32,746 bases of DNA, taken from the NCBI GenBank assembly GCA_030530095.1, contig JAUMVO010000018.1, positions 1-32,746 of the forward strand, in the 5' to 3' direction. This document shows positions 15,296 through 22,424 of this stretch, piece after piece. The notes under the pieces are model-generated. The model did no database searches. It was not told the DNA's origin and saw nothing but the letters and a program-made list of their open reading frames with translations. The position numbers and the translations under genes are program-made. Position 1 is the first letter of the stretch. Each line of letters begins with the position of its first letter. This DNA is from Clostridiaceae bacterium (GTDB taxonomy: Bacteria > Bacillota > Clostridia > Oscillospirales > Acutalibacteraceae).

Positions 15296-15895
15296 ATGGA
15301 TTTTTCTAAAGCACAGTTTGAAAAGGCATACGGCACGCTCTCGCAGCTGCCGCCCTGCAGGGAACCCGAGATAGTTTTTTCGGGCCGCTCAAACGTGGGC
15401 AAATCTTCGCTTATCAATAAGGTTTTTAACCGTAAGAATTTAGCCAGAGTAAGCTCTGTGCCGGGAAAAACCGTTACCATCAATTTCTATTCCGCGGGCG
15501 GCGGCGTAAAGATAGTTGACCTTCCCGGCTACGGCTACGCCAAGGTTGCCAAGACCGAGAAGCAGCGCTGGGCGTCGATGATGGAGGGCTACTTCAAGTC
15601 GGGCAGGGACATAAGGCTTGTCGTTCAGCTTGTCGATATGCGGCATCCGCCGACGGCAGACGACCTGACGATGATAGAATTCCTTGAATACAACAAATAC
15701 CCGTTTATCGTTGCGCTTACCAAGAGCGACAAGCTCAACAAAACCGAGTATAAAAACCGTCTTGAAAGCATAAAAACCGAGCTTTCGGGCGTACCGGAAA
15801 ACAGAATAATTCCCTTTTCCGCAATTAACGGCGAGGGTGCCGAAACTATAAGAAACTATATTATCAAATGCGCGGAGGAAAACAATGTTAACTAA
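15296..15895 (+). CDS. ysxC: Ribosome-biogenesis GTPase YsxC/EngB
   Basis: This small TRAFAC-class GTPase (199 residues) assists late assembly of the 50S ribosomal subunit. All G motifs are present: G1 GRSNVGKSS at 30-38, the G2 threonine near 59, G3 DLPG at 75-78, G4 TKSD at 142-145, and G5 FSA near 174-176. AAGGAG, inside the end of lon, serves as the ribosome binding site. The gene overlaps the start of lysA by 11 bases, so translation of the three genes is probably coupled. Confidence 0.96.
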   Translation: MDFSKAQFEKAYGTLSQLPPCREPEIVFSGRSNVGKSSLINKVFNRKNLARVSSVPGKTVTINFYSAGGGVKIVDLPGYGYAKVAKTEKQRWASMMEGYFKSGRDIRLVVQLVDMRHPPTADDLTMIEFLEYNKYPFIVALTKSDKLNKTEYKNRLESIKTELSGVPENRIIPFSAINGEGAETIRNYIIKCAEENNVN

Positions 15896-17159
15896 AACAC
15901 CGTTTACCACTAAAGAAAAGCTTGAAGAAATTGCAAGCGTCTATCCTACGCCTTTTCATCTTTACGACGAGGCAGGCATCCGCAAAAACTGTGAAAATCT
16001 CTACAAGGCGTTTTCGTGGAACAAGGGCTTCCGCGAGTATTTCGCTGTAAAGGCAACGCCCAATCCGTTTCTTATGAATATACTTCAGGAATACGGCTGC
16101 GGCTGCGACTGCTCGTCAATGACCGAGCTTATGCTCTCGAAGGCAACGGGTGCGAGCGGCGACGCGATTATGTTCTCGTCAAACGACACTCCGCCCGAGG
16201 AATTCAAGTTTGCCAACGAGCTCGGGGCAATTATCAATCTTGACGATTTCACGCATATCGAGGTGCTTGAAAAGACGCTCGGCAAGCTTCCCGAAAAGCT
16301 CTGCTGCCGTTACAATCCCGGCGGAGTTTTCAAGATTTCCAATGCTATTATGGACAATCCGGGAGACGCCAAGTACGGTATGACCACCGAGCAGCTCTTT
16401 GACGCGTTCGCAATATTAAAGGAAAAGGGCGTCAAGGAATTCGGCATACATTCCTTCCTTGCGAGCAACACTATAACCAACGCATACTACCCCACGCTCG
16501 CCAGAACACTCTTTGAGGTTGCGGTTGAGCTTAAGAAAAAACTCGGCGTAAAGATTTCGTTTATCAATCTTTCGGGCGGTATCGGAATTCCGTACAGACC
16601 CGACCAGCAGCCCAACGATATCTTTGAAATTGCAAACGGCGTTAAGCGCGAATACGACGCGATACTCGGCGCCAACGGTATGGGCGATGTTGCCATTTAC
16701 ACGGAGCTGGGCAGATATATGCTCGCTCCCTACGGCGCGCTTGTTACAAGGGCCATCAACTGCAAGCATACCCACAAGGAATATATCGGCGTTGACGCCT
16801 GCGCAGTAAATCTTATGCGTCCCGCCATGTACGGCGCGTATCACCACATCACCGTTATGGGCAAGGAAAACGAAGAGTGCGACCACCTTTACGACGTAAC
16901 GGGCTCACTGTGCGAAAACAATGACAAATTCGCCATTGACCGCTGGCTTCCCGAAATCGATATGGGCGACCTGCTCTTTATTCACGACACGGGCGCACAC
17001 GGCTTTTCAATGGGTTACAACTATAACGGCAAACTCAAATCAGCCGAAATACTCTTAAAGACCGACGGCTCGTTTGAGCTTATCAGACGCGCGGAAACAC
17101 CCGAGGATTATTTCTCAACCTTCGACTGCTTCCCGATTTACAAAAAAATTTTTGAATAA
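15885..17159 (+). CDS. lysA: Diaminopimelate decarboxylase
   Basis: This PLP-dependent fold-type III enzyme makes L-lysine from meso-diaminopimelate, the last step of the lysine pathway. The PLP lysine is probably Lys56 in YFAVKATPNP. The glycine-rich phosphate-binding segment NLSGGIGIPY, a GIHSF motif and the active-site TGSLCENND (Cys343) are present. At 424 residues it matches the somewhat divergent LysA type common in Clostridia. The start lies within the last codons of ysxC, with GGAGGA just before the ATG. No lysine riboswitch is visible, consistent with its place inside a multigene transcript. A related PLP decarboxylase with another substrate (for example carboxynorspermidine) is less likely. 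Confidence 0.9.
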   Translation: MLTKTPFTTKEKLEEIASVYPTPFHLYDEAGIRKNCENLYKAFSWNKGFREYFAVKATPNPFLMNILQEYGCGCDCSSMTELMLSKATGASGDAIMFSSNDTPPEEFKFANELGAIINLDDFTHIEVLEKTLGKLPEKLCCRYNPGGVFKISNAIMDNPGDAKYGMTTEQLFDAFAILKEKGVKEFGIHSFLASNTITNAYYPTLARTLFEVAVELKKKLGVKISFINLSGGIGIPYRPDQQPNDIFEIANGVKREYDAILGANGMGDVAIYTELGRYMLAPYGALVTRAINCKHTHKEYIGVDACAVNLMRPAMYGAYHHITVMGKENEECDHLYDVTGSLCENNDKFAIDRWLPEIDMGDLLFIHDTGAHGFSMGYNYNGKLKSAEILLKTDGSFELIRRAETPEDYFSTFDCFPIYKKIFE

Positions 17160-17165
17160 TTAACT

Positions 17166-20100
17166 ATGTCTTTCGTCCATTTACATCTGCATACCCAGTA
17201 CAGTCTGCTCGACGGCGCCTGCCGCTTCGGGCAGCTCTTTGATGCGGCAAAAAGGGACTCACAGACCGCCGTTGCAATTACCGACCACGGCAATATGTTC
17301 GGCGTTATAGATTTCTATAAGGAAGCCAAAAAGCAGGGCGTCAAGCCGATTATCGGCTGTGAGGTCTACGTTGCCAAGCGCTCAAGGCTTGACAAGGTGC
17401 ATAATATCGACTCCGAGCGCTATCATCTTATACTTCTTTGTAAAAACGAAACGGGTTACAAAAATCTGATAAAAATGGTTTCCGAAAGCTGGAAATCGGG
17501 TTTTTACGTGAAGCCGAGAGTCGATAAGGAACTGCTCGGAAAATACCACGAGGGACTTATCGCACTCTCCGCCTGCCTTGCGGGTGAAATTGCGAGAAAC
17601 CTCACTGCGCACGACTATGAAAATGCCAAGAAAACTGCGCTGTGGTACAACTCCGTTTTCGGTGCGGGCAACTACTACCTTGAAATGCAGAATCACGGTC
17701 TGCCCGAGCAGCTTGAGATACTGCCGCAGCTCAAAAGACTGTCGGACGAGACGGGCATACCGCTCGTTGCCACGAACGACGTTCACTACGTCAATAAGGG
17801 CGATTCCAAGACGCAGAGAGTGCTTATTTGCATCCAGACGAACCACACAATCGACGAGGATACGGGACTCGAATTCGGTTCAGACAATTATTATCTAAAG
17901 AGCCAGGACGAGATGGCAGAGTTGTTTTCCGCTTATCCCGAAGCTGTTGAAAACACCGCGAAAATTGCCGAAAAATGCAATCTTGAATTTGAATTCGGCA
18001 AGACCAAGCTGCCGCATTTTGACGTGCCCGGCGGCGAGGACCACTTTGAATACTTTAAGCGCCTTTGCTACGAAGGACTTGAAAGGAATTACGGCAAAAA
18101 CTGCGATAAAAAATATGCCGAAAGACTTGACTATGAGCTTTCGGTCATAAAGCAGATGGGCTACGTCGATTACTTTTTGATTGTTGCCGACTTTATAAAC
18201 TATGCCAAGTCGAAGGGCATACCCGTCGGCCCCGGACGAGGCTCGGGCGCGGGCAGTATAGCCGCGTACTGTATGGGAATTACGGGCATTGACCCGATGA
18301 AATACAACCTCATTTTCGAGCGTTTTCTCAACCCCGAGAGGGTAAGTATGCCCGATATCGACGTTGACTTCTGCTACGTAAGACGGCAGGAGGTAATTGA
18401 CTATGTTATCTCGAAATACGGCGACGATCACGTGGCGCAGATAGTAACCTTCGGTACCATGAAGGCGCGCGCCGCCATACGCGACGTCGGCAGGGTGCTC
18501 GGACTTCCGTATGCGACGGTTGACGCGGTTGCCAAGCAGATACCGCGCGAGCTTGATATGACGATAGAAAAGGCGCTTAAAAAGAATTCCGATCTGCGCC
18601 TTATGTATGACGGCGACAGTCAGGTTAAAGAACTCATTGACCTTTCAAAGGCGGTCGAAGGTATGCCGAGACACGCCTCAACCCACGCGGCCGGCGTCGT
18701 TATAACCGACAGGCCCGTTGACGAATACGTGCCGCTGGCGCGAAACGACGAGTCGATGGTAACTCAGTTTACCATGACCACTATCGAGGAACTCGGACTG
18801 CTCAAAATGGACTTCCTCGGACTGCGTACTCTCACCGTAATCGACGACGCGTCTAAAATGATAAGGGAGAAAAATCCGCGATTTGATATCAATAGGATAC
18901 CGCTTGATGATAAGGAAACATTTGATTTGTTCAAGGCGGGGCAGACCTACGGCGTGTTCCAGTGCGAATCCGCGGGACTGCGCAGGGTGCTTGTACGCCT
19001 TAAGCCCGAGAGCCTTGAAGACATTATAGCGGTTATTTCGCTTTACCGTCCGGGTCCGATGGACTCGATTGACACCTACATCGAGAACCGCCATCACCCC
19101 GATAAAATCAGATACAAGGCACCGCTTCTCAAACCCATACTCGACGTTACAAACGGCTGTATGGTCTATCAGGAGCAGGTAATGCAGATATTCCGCTCGC
19201 TTGCGGGCTATTCCTTCGGCAGAGCCGATATTGTACGCCGTGCCATGTCAAAGAAAAAGCACGACGTGATGGAAAAGGAGCGCGCGACGTTCATTGAGGG
19301 CTGTGCGAAAAACGGCATAGGCGCAGCTGCCGCCGAAAGCGTGTTTGACGATATGACGAGCTTTGCTTCGTATGCGTTCAACAAATCGCATTCAGCCGCT
19401 TATGCGCTCGTCGCCTATCAGACGGCGTATCTCAAATGCCATTATCCCGCGGAATTTATGGCGGCGCTTTTAACGAGCGTTATCGACGACCAGCAGAACA
19501 AGGTTGCCGTCTATATCAACGAGTGCAAGGCACTCGGCGTTAAGGTACTCAAGCCCGACATCAACCGCTCCGTGGCTCAGTTTACAACCGAGGACGGCAG
19601 CATACGCTTCGGTCTGCTGGCGGTCAAAAATCTCGGTGTCGGCTTTATTGAGAGCATTTACCGCGAACGCTGTCTTAACGGAAAATTCGTTTCGTTCTAC
19701 GACTTCGTTAAGCGTACTCAGTCGCGTGATTTCAACCGCCGCGCCGTTGAGAGCCTGATCCGCTGCGGCGCGCTTGACAGTCTGGGTCTCAACCGCCGTG
19801 AAATGATGATGAACCTTCCCGGTATTATTGAGCATCTTGAAAACGCGAAACGCAGAAACGTTGACGGTCAGCTCGGTATGTTCGACTTAGGCGTGACGAG
19901 CGAAAGCCTGCCCGAAACGATACATGTTGACGAGTTCAGGCGTGCGGAATTGCTCGCCCTTGAAAAGGAGACGACGGGACTTTACATCTCGGGACACCCG
20001 ATGGAGCAGTACGCCGAAGCTTCAAAAAAACTCGGCTGTGCAGCGATAATCGACCTTAACGAGGCTTCGTCGGACGAAGCGGGTTATTACCGTGACGGTA

Positions 20101-20591
20101 TGCAGATAAAGCTTCTGGGCATTATCACATCCGTCAGAAAGAAGATTACGAAATCCAACGCGGCTATGGCGTTTGTGAGGGTTGAGGACGTGACCGACGG
20201 CATCGAGGCCATCGTTTTCCCGAAGAACTATGAGAATCTTAAAGCTCTGCTCGAAGTCGGAAACGCGGTGCTAGTTACGGGCAGACTGTCCTTGAAGGAG
20301 GACGAGGATGCCAAAATAGTCGTTGACTCCGTTTCGCCTGCTCCGAAGCCTTCAAATAAGAAAAAGGAAGGGCTTTTCCTGCGCTTTGAGAGCGAGAATT
20401 CGGCAGTCACCTTCAAGTGTAACGAAATGCTTCGCAACGCTTCGGGAGAGCTTCCCGTTTACTTCTATTACAACGACACGGGCAAGTACCGCGACACGGG
20501 CTATACGGCGACGCCCGACGATATTCTTATTTCAAAGCTTCGCGCGATAGCGGGCACGGATAATGTCGTAATTCAGCGAAAAGAAAAATAA
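17166..20591 (+). CDS. dnaE: DNA polymerase III alpha subunit (DnaE type)
   Basis: This 1141-residue C-family replicative polymerase opens with a PHP domain (HLHLHTQYSLLDG at the N-terminus and ITDHGNMFG near residues 39-47), so the metal-binding PHP site may be retained. The palm has GPGRGSGAGS (near 355-364) and catalytic aspartates Asp399 and Asp401 in PDIDVDF, with Asp549 in KMDFLGL. Fingers, a helix-hairpin-helix region and an OB fold (about residues 975-1060) follow. No proofreading exonuclease domain is inserted, unlike PolC. In Firmicutes DnaE usually works beside PolC in lagging-strand priming. The start is six bases after lysA and lacks a visible Shine-Dalgarno sequence, so it may be translated by re-initiation. 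Confidence 0.97.
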   Translation: MSFVHLHLHTQYSLLDGACRFGQLFDAAKRDSQTAVAITDHGNMFGVIDFYKEAKKQGVKPIIGCEVYVAKRSRLDKVHNIDSERYHLILLCKNETGYKNLIKMVSESWKSGFYVKPRVDKELLGKYHEGLIALSACLAGEIARNLTAHDYENAKKTALWYNSVFGAGNYYLEMQNHGLPEQLEILPQLKRLSDETGIPLVATNDVHYVNKGDSKTQRVLICIQTNHTIDEDTGLEFGSDNYYLKSQDEMAELFSAYPEAVENTAKIAEKCNLEFEFGKTKLPHFDVPGGEDHFEYFKRLCYEGLERNYGKNCDKKYAERLDYELSVIKQMGYVDYFLIVADFINYAKSKGIPVGPGRGSGAGSIAAYCMGITGIDPMKYNLIFERFLNPERVSMPDIDVDFCYVRRQEVIDYVISKYGDDHVAQIVTFGTMKARAAIRDVGRVLGLPYATVDAVAKQIPRELDMTIEKALKKNSDLRLMYDGDSQVKELIDLSKAVEGMPRHASTHAAGVVITDRPVDEYVPLARNDESMVTQFTMTTIEELGLLKMDFLGLRTLTVIDDASKMIREKNPRFDINRIPLDDKETFDLFKAGQTYGVFQCESAGLRRVLVRLKPESLEDIIAVISLYRPGPMDSIDTYIENRHHPDKIRYKAPLLKPILDVTNGCMVYQEQVMQIFRSLAGYSFGRADIVRRAMSKKKHDVMEKERATFIEGCAKNGIGAAAAESVFDDMTSFASYAFNKSHSAAYALVAYQTAYLKCHYPAEFMAALLTSVIDDQQNKVAVYINECKALGVKVLKPDINRSVAQFTTEDGSIRFGLLAVKNLGVGFIESIYRERCLNGKFVSFYDFVKRTQSRDFNRRAVESLIRCGALDSLGLNRREMMMNLPGIIEHLENAKRRNVDGQLGMFDLGVTSESLPETIHVDEFRRAELLALEKETTGLYISGHPMEQYAEASKKLGCAAIIDLNEASSDEAGYYRDGMQIKLLGIITSVRKKITKSNAAMAFVRVEDVTDGIEAIVFPKNYENLKALLEVGNAVLVTGRLSLKEDEDAKIVVDSVSPAPKPSNKKKEGLFLRFESENSAVTFKCNEMLRNASGELPVYFYYNDTGKYRDTGYTATPDDILISKLRAIAGTDNVVIQRKEK

Positions 20592-20592
20592 C

Positions 20593-20620
20593 TTGACTAT
20601 TTTCACTTTTCGTGTATTAT
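20593..20620 (+). promoter_or_regulatory. Promoter of pfkA
   Basis: TTGACT (20593-20598), a 16-bp spacer and TATTAT (20615-20620) start right after the dnaE stop codon. No terminator is visible between dnaE and pfkA, so read-through could add to expression. Confidence 0.7.
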
Positions 20621-20648
20621 ATAGGTGAATTTTTTGAGGTGATAAATT

Positions 20649-21611
20649 ATGAAAACTATAGGTGTATTGACTTCAGGCGGCGACGCTCCGGGTATGAACG
20701 CCGCAGTCCGTGCGGTAGTACGTCTCGGCTGTGAAAAGGGCATGCGCGTTATGGGTATCAAGCGCGGCTACAACGGCCTTATGTACGGCGATATGTACGA
20801 GATGAACCTTAGAAGCGTTTCCAATATCATCAACAGAGGCGGTACTGTACTCTACAGCGCGAGAAGCCCCGAATTCAAGACCGAGGAAGGCATGCAGAAG
20901 GCTATTGAGGTCTGCAAGCAGGTCGGTATGGAGGGCGTTGTCGTAATCGGCGGCGACGGAAGCTTCAGAGGCGCAAGGGACCTTTCGCTTCGCGGTATTC
21001 CCTGCGTAGGAATTCCCGGCACTATCGACAACGATATTGCCTGCTGTGACTATACTATCGGCTATGATACGGCCATGAATACCGTTATGCAGATGGTTGA
21101 CAGGCTTCGCGACACGACCGAATCCCACGACCGTTGCTCGGTAGTCGAGGTTATGGGCAGAAGAGCGGGTTACATAGCGCTCAACGCGGGTATCGCCTGC
21201 GGCGCAACGACTATTCTTATTCCCGAGGTTGACTTCGACTTCGAACGCGACGTTATCGACAGAATGAGAAGAACCCAGAAAACGGGCAAGAGACATTTCA
21301 TCATTATCGTTGCCGAGGGCATCGGCGGCGTTTCCGAAATGGCTGCGCGAATTGAAGAGGTTACGGGCATCGAATCGAGAGCTACCGTACTCGGCCACGT
21401 TCAGCGCGGCGGCTGCCCGACGGTAAGAGACAGAGTTGTTGCAAGCAAAATGGGCTGCAGAGCCGTTGACCTTCTCGAGCAGGGTATAGGCAACAGAGTT
21501 ATTGCCATGACCAAGGACGAAATCGTTGACTACGATATCTTCGAGGCCCTGAATATGACCAAGAGCATTGACCTCAATCTTTACAAGCTTGCTCACGAGA
21601 TCTCCATCTGA
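20649..21611 (+). CDS. pfkA: ATP-dependent 6-phosphofructokinase
   Basis: It phosphorylates fructose 6-phosphate to the 1,6-bisphosphate, the committed step of glycolysis. The 320-residue length and numbering match the classical bacterial enzyme: Gly11 in TSGGDAPGMN, Gly104 in IGGDGSFRGA, Gly124 and catalytic Asp127 in PGTIDND. Glycine at 104 and 124 marks ATP dependence; pyrophosphate-dependent enzymes carry Asp and Lys there. GAGGTGAT lies ahead of the ATG. The stop codon overlaps the next start (TGATG). Confidence 0.97.
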   Translation: MKTIGVLTSGGDAPGMNAAVRAVVRLGCEKGMRVMGIKRGYNGLMYGDMYEMNLRSVSNIINRGGTVLYSARSPEFKTEEGMQKAIEVCKQVGMEGVVVIGGDGSFRGARDLSLRGIPCVGIPGTIDNDIACCDYTIGYDTAMNTVMQMVDRLRDTTESHDRCSVVEVMGRRAGYIALNAGIACGATTILIPEVDFDFERDVIDRMRRTQKTGKRHFIIIVAEGIGGVSEMAARIEEVTGIESRATVLGHVQRGGCPTVRDRVVASKMGCRAVDLLEQGIGNRVIAMTKDEIVDYDIFEALNMTKSIDLNLYKLAHEISI

Positions 21612-22111
21612 TGAAGAATATAGTCTTAATCGGTATGCCTGCCTGCGGCAAGAGTACGCTGGGCGTAGTGCTTGCAAAAACTCTCGGCAGGGGCTTTATC
21701 GATACCGACCTTATCATTCAGCAGCAGCAGAAAAGACTGCTGCAGGATATTATCAACAACGACGGACTTGAGCATTTTCTTGATTGCGAGAGGGACGCGA
21801 TACTCTCCGCAGTCTGCGAAAACTGCGTTATAGCCACGGGCGGCAGCGCTGTTTTCAGAGAAGAAGCCATGCTTCACCTGAAGGAAAACGGAACGCTCGT
21901 TTTTATCGACACGCCCGTTGACGTGCTTGAAAAACGGCTCTCAAACATTAAGACGAGAGGTATTGCGGCGTCGAAAAACAAAACGGTTGCCGAGATTTAC
22001 GCTCAGCGCCTTCCGCTTTATAAAAAGTACGCCGATATCATCCTCGAAACCGAGGGTGAGAATATCGAAAAGTCCGTTGAAAGACTGATTGAAATGTTAA
22101 ATGAACAGTAA
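21611..22111 (+). CDS. Shikimate-kinase-like P-loop kinase
   Basis: This 166-residue nucleoside-kinase-fold protein would be called shikimate kinase by overall likeness: Walker A GMPACGKST at 8-16, DTD at 31-33, ATGGS near 75-79, and the lid/RLPLY segment around residue 133. The shikimate-binding FR-x-x-E motif instead reads FLDCE (56-60): the arginine that holds the substrate carboxylate in AroK is leucine. The substrate is therefore open; a gluconate-kinase-like or other small-molecule kinase is possible. It overlaps pfkA by one base, so the two are co-translated, and a strong terminator follows. No other aromatic-pathway gene is nearby. Confidence 0.75.
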   Translation: MKNIVLIGMPACGKSTLGVVLAKTLGRGFIDTDLIIQQQQKRLLQDIINNDGLEHFLDCERDAILSAVCENCVIATGGSAVFREEAMLHLKENGTLVFIDTPVDVLEKRLSNIKTRGIAASKNKTVAEIYAQRLPLYKKYADIILETEGENIEKSVERLIEMLNEQ

Positions 22112-22112
22112 A

Positions 22113-22145
22113 ACAAGGCAGGAAAATTCCTGCCTTGTTTTTTTG
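22113..22145 (+). terminator. Terminator of pfkA and the kinase gene
   Basis: A perfect 12-bp stem (ACAAGGCAGGAA with TTCCTGCCTTGT) and a two-base loop are followed by a long T run. It starts two bases after the stop codon. Confidence 0.93.
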
Positions 22146-22151
22146 TCTGTT

Positions 22152-22357
22152 AAATTTGAGTTTGTCGGGGAGAAAGCTCGAAAGGACACCAGCCTCCCTT
22201 GTCAAAGGGAGGGGGACCGCCGTATGGCGGTGGTGGGATTCCTTTTTATTGTTATATCAAGCTTTCTTGAATCCCCTCGCCAGCGTTCGCTGGCCCTCTC
22301 CCCTTTAACAAGGGGCGCTGAATGCTCGCCGCCAATCGCATCGACAAACTCCGATTT
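22152..22357 (-). repeat. MITE-like repeat, copy D
   Basis: This is a 206-bp copy in inverse orientation to copies B and C, with termini AAATTTGAGTTTGTCG (22152-22167) and CGACAAACTCCGATTT (22342-22357). The internal palindromes are conserved, with one change in the centre of one (ACCGCCGTATGGCGGT). It sits between the terminator of the pfkA transcript and that of the convergent ABC-F gene, so this 313-bp gap holds only terminators and the element. Confidence 0.88.
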
Positions 22358-22370
22358 GGCGAAACAATTA

Positions 22371-22395
22371 AAAACGGGCGATTCGTGAATCGCCC
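22371..22395 (-). terminator. Terminator of the ThrE-like/ABC-F transcript
   Basis: On the minus strand a near-perfect palindrome, GGGCGATTC with GAATCGCCC (22376-22395), is followed by GTTTTT, about 30 bp after the ABC-F stop codon. Repeat copy D begins 13 bp further on in that direction. Confidence 0.85.
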
Positions 22396-22424
22396 TTACA
22401 ATACTTATTCATTTATTTCCGCAC

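Noticed and set aside
15860-15900. Lysine riboswitch ahead of lysA
   Set aside because: The start of lysA lies inside ysxC with no leader; no riboswitch could fit.
20673-21677. 334-codon open frame on the minus strand
   Set aside because: It lies opposite pfkA, whose motifs are all intact, and its product has no recognisable domain.
1-22357. CRISPR array suggested by repeated sequences
   Set aside because: The four copies are thousands of bases apart, about 205 bp each and have terminal inverted repeats; there are no regular short spacers and no cas genes.
22101-22388. 95-codon plus-strand frame through repeat copy D
   Set aside because: It runs through the kinase terminator and the palindromes of the repeat, and a similar frame appears through copy B only because the DNA is the same. 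It is not a gene.
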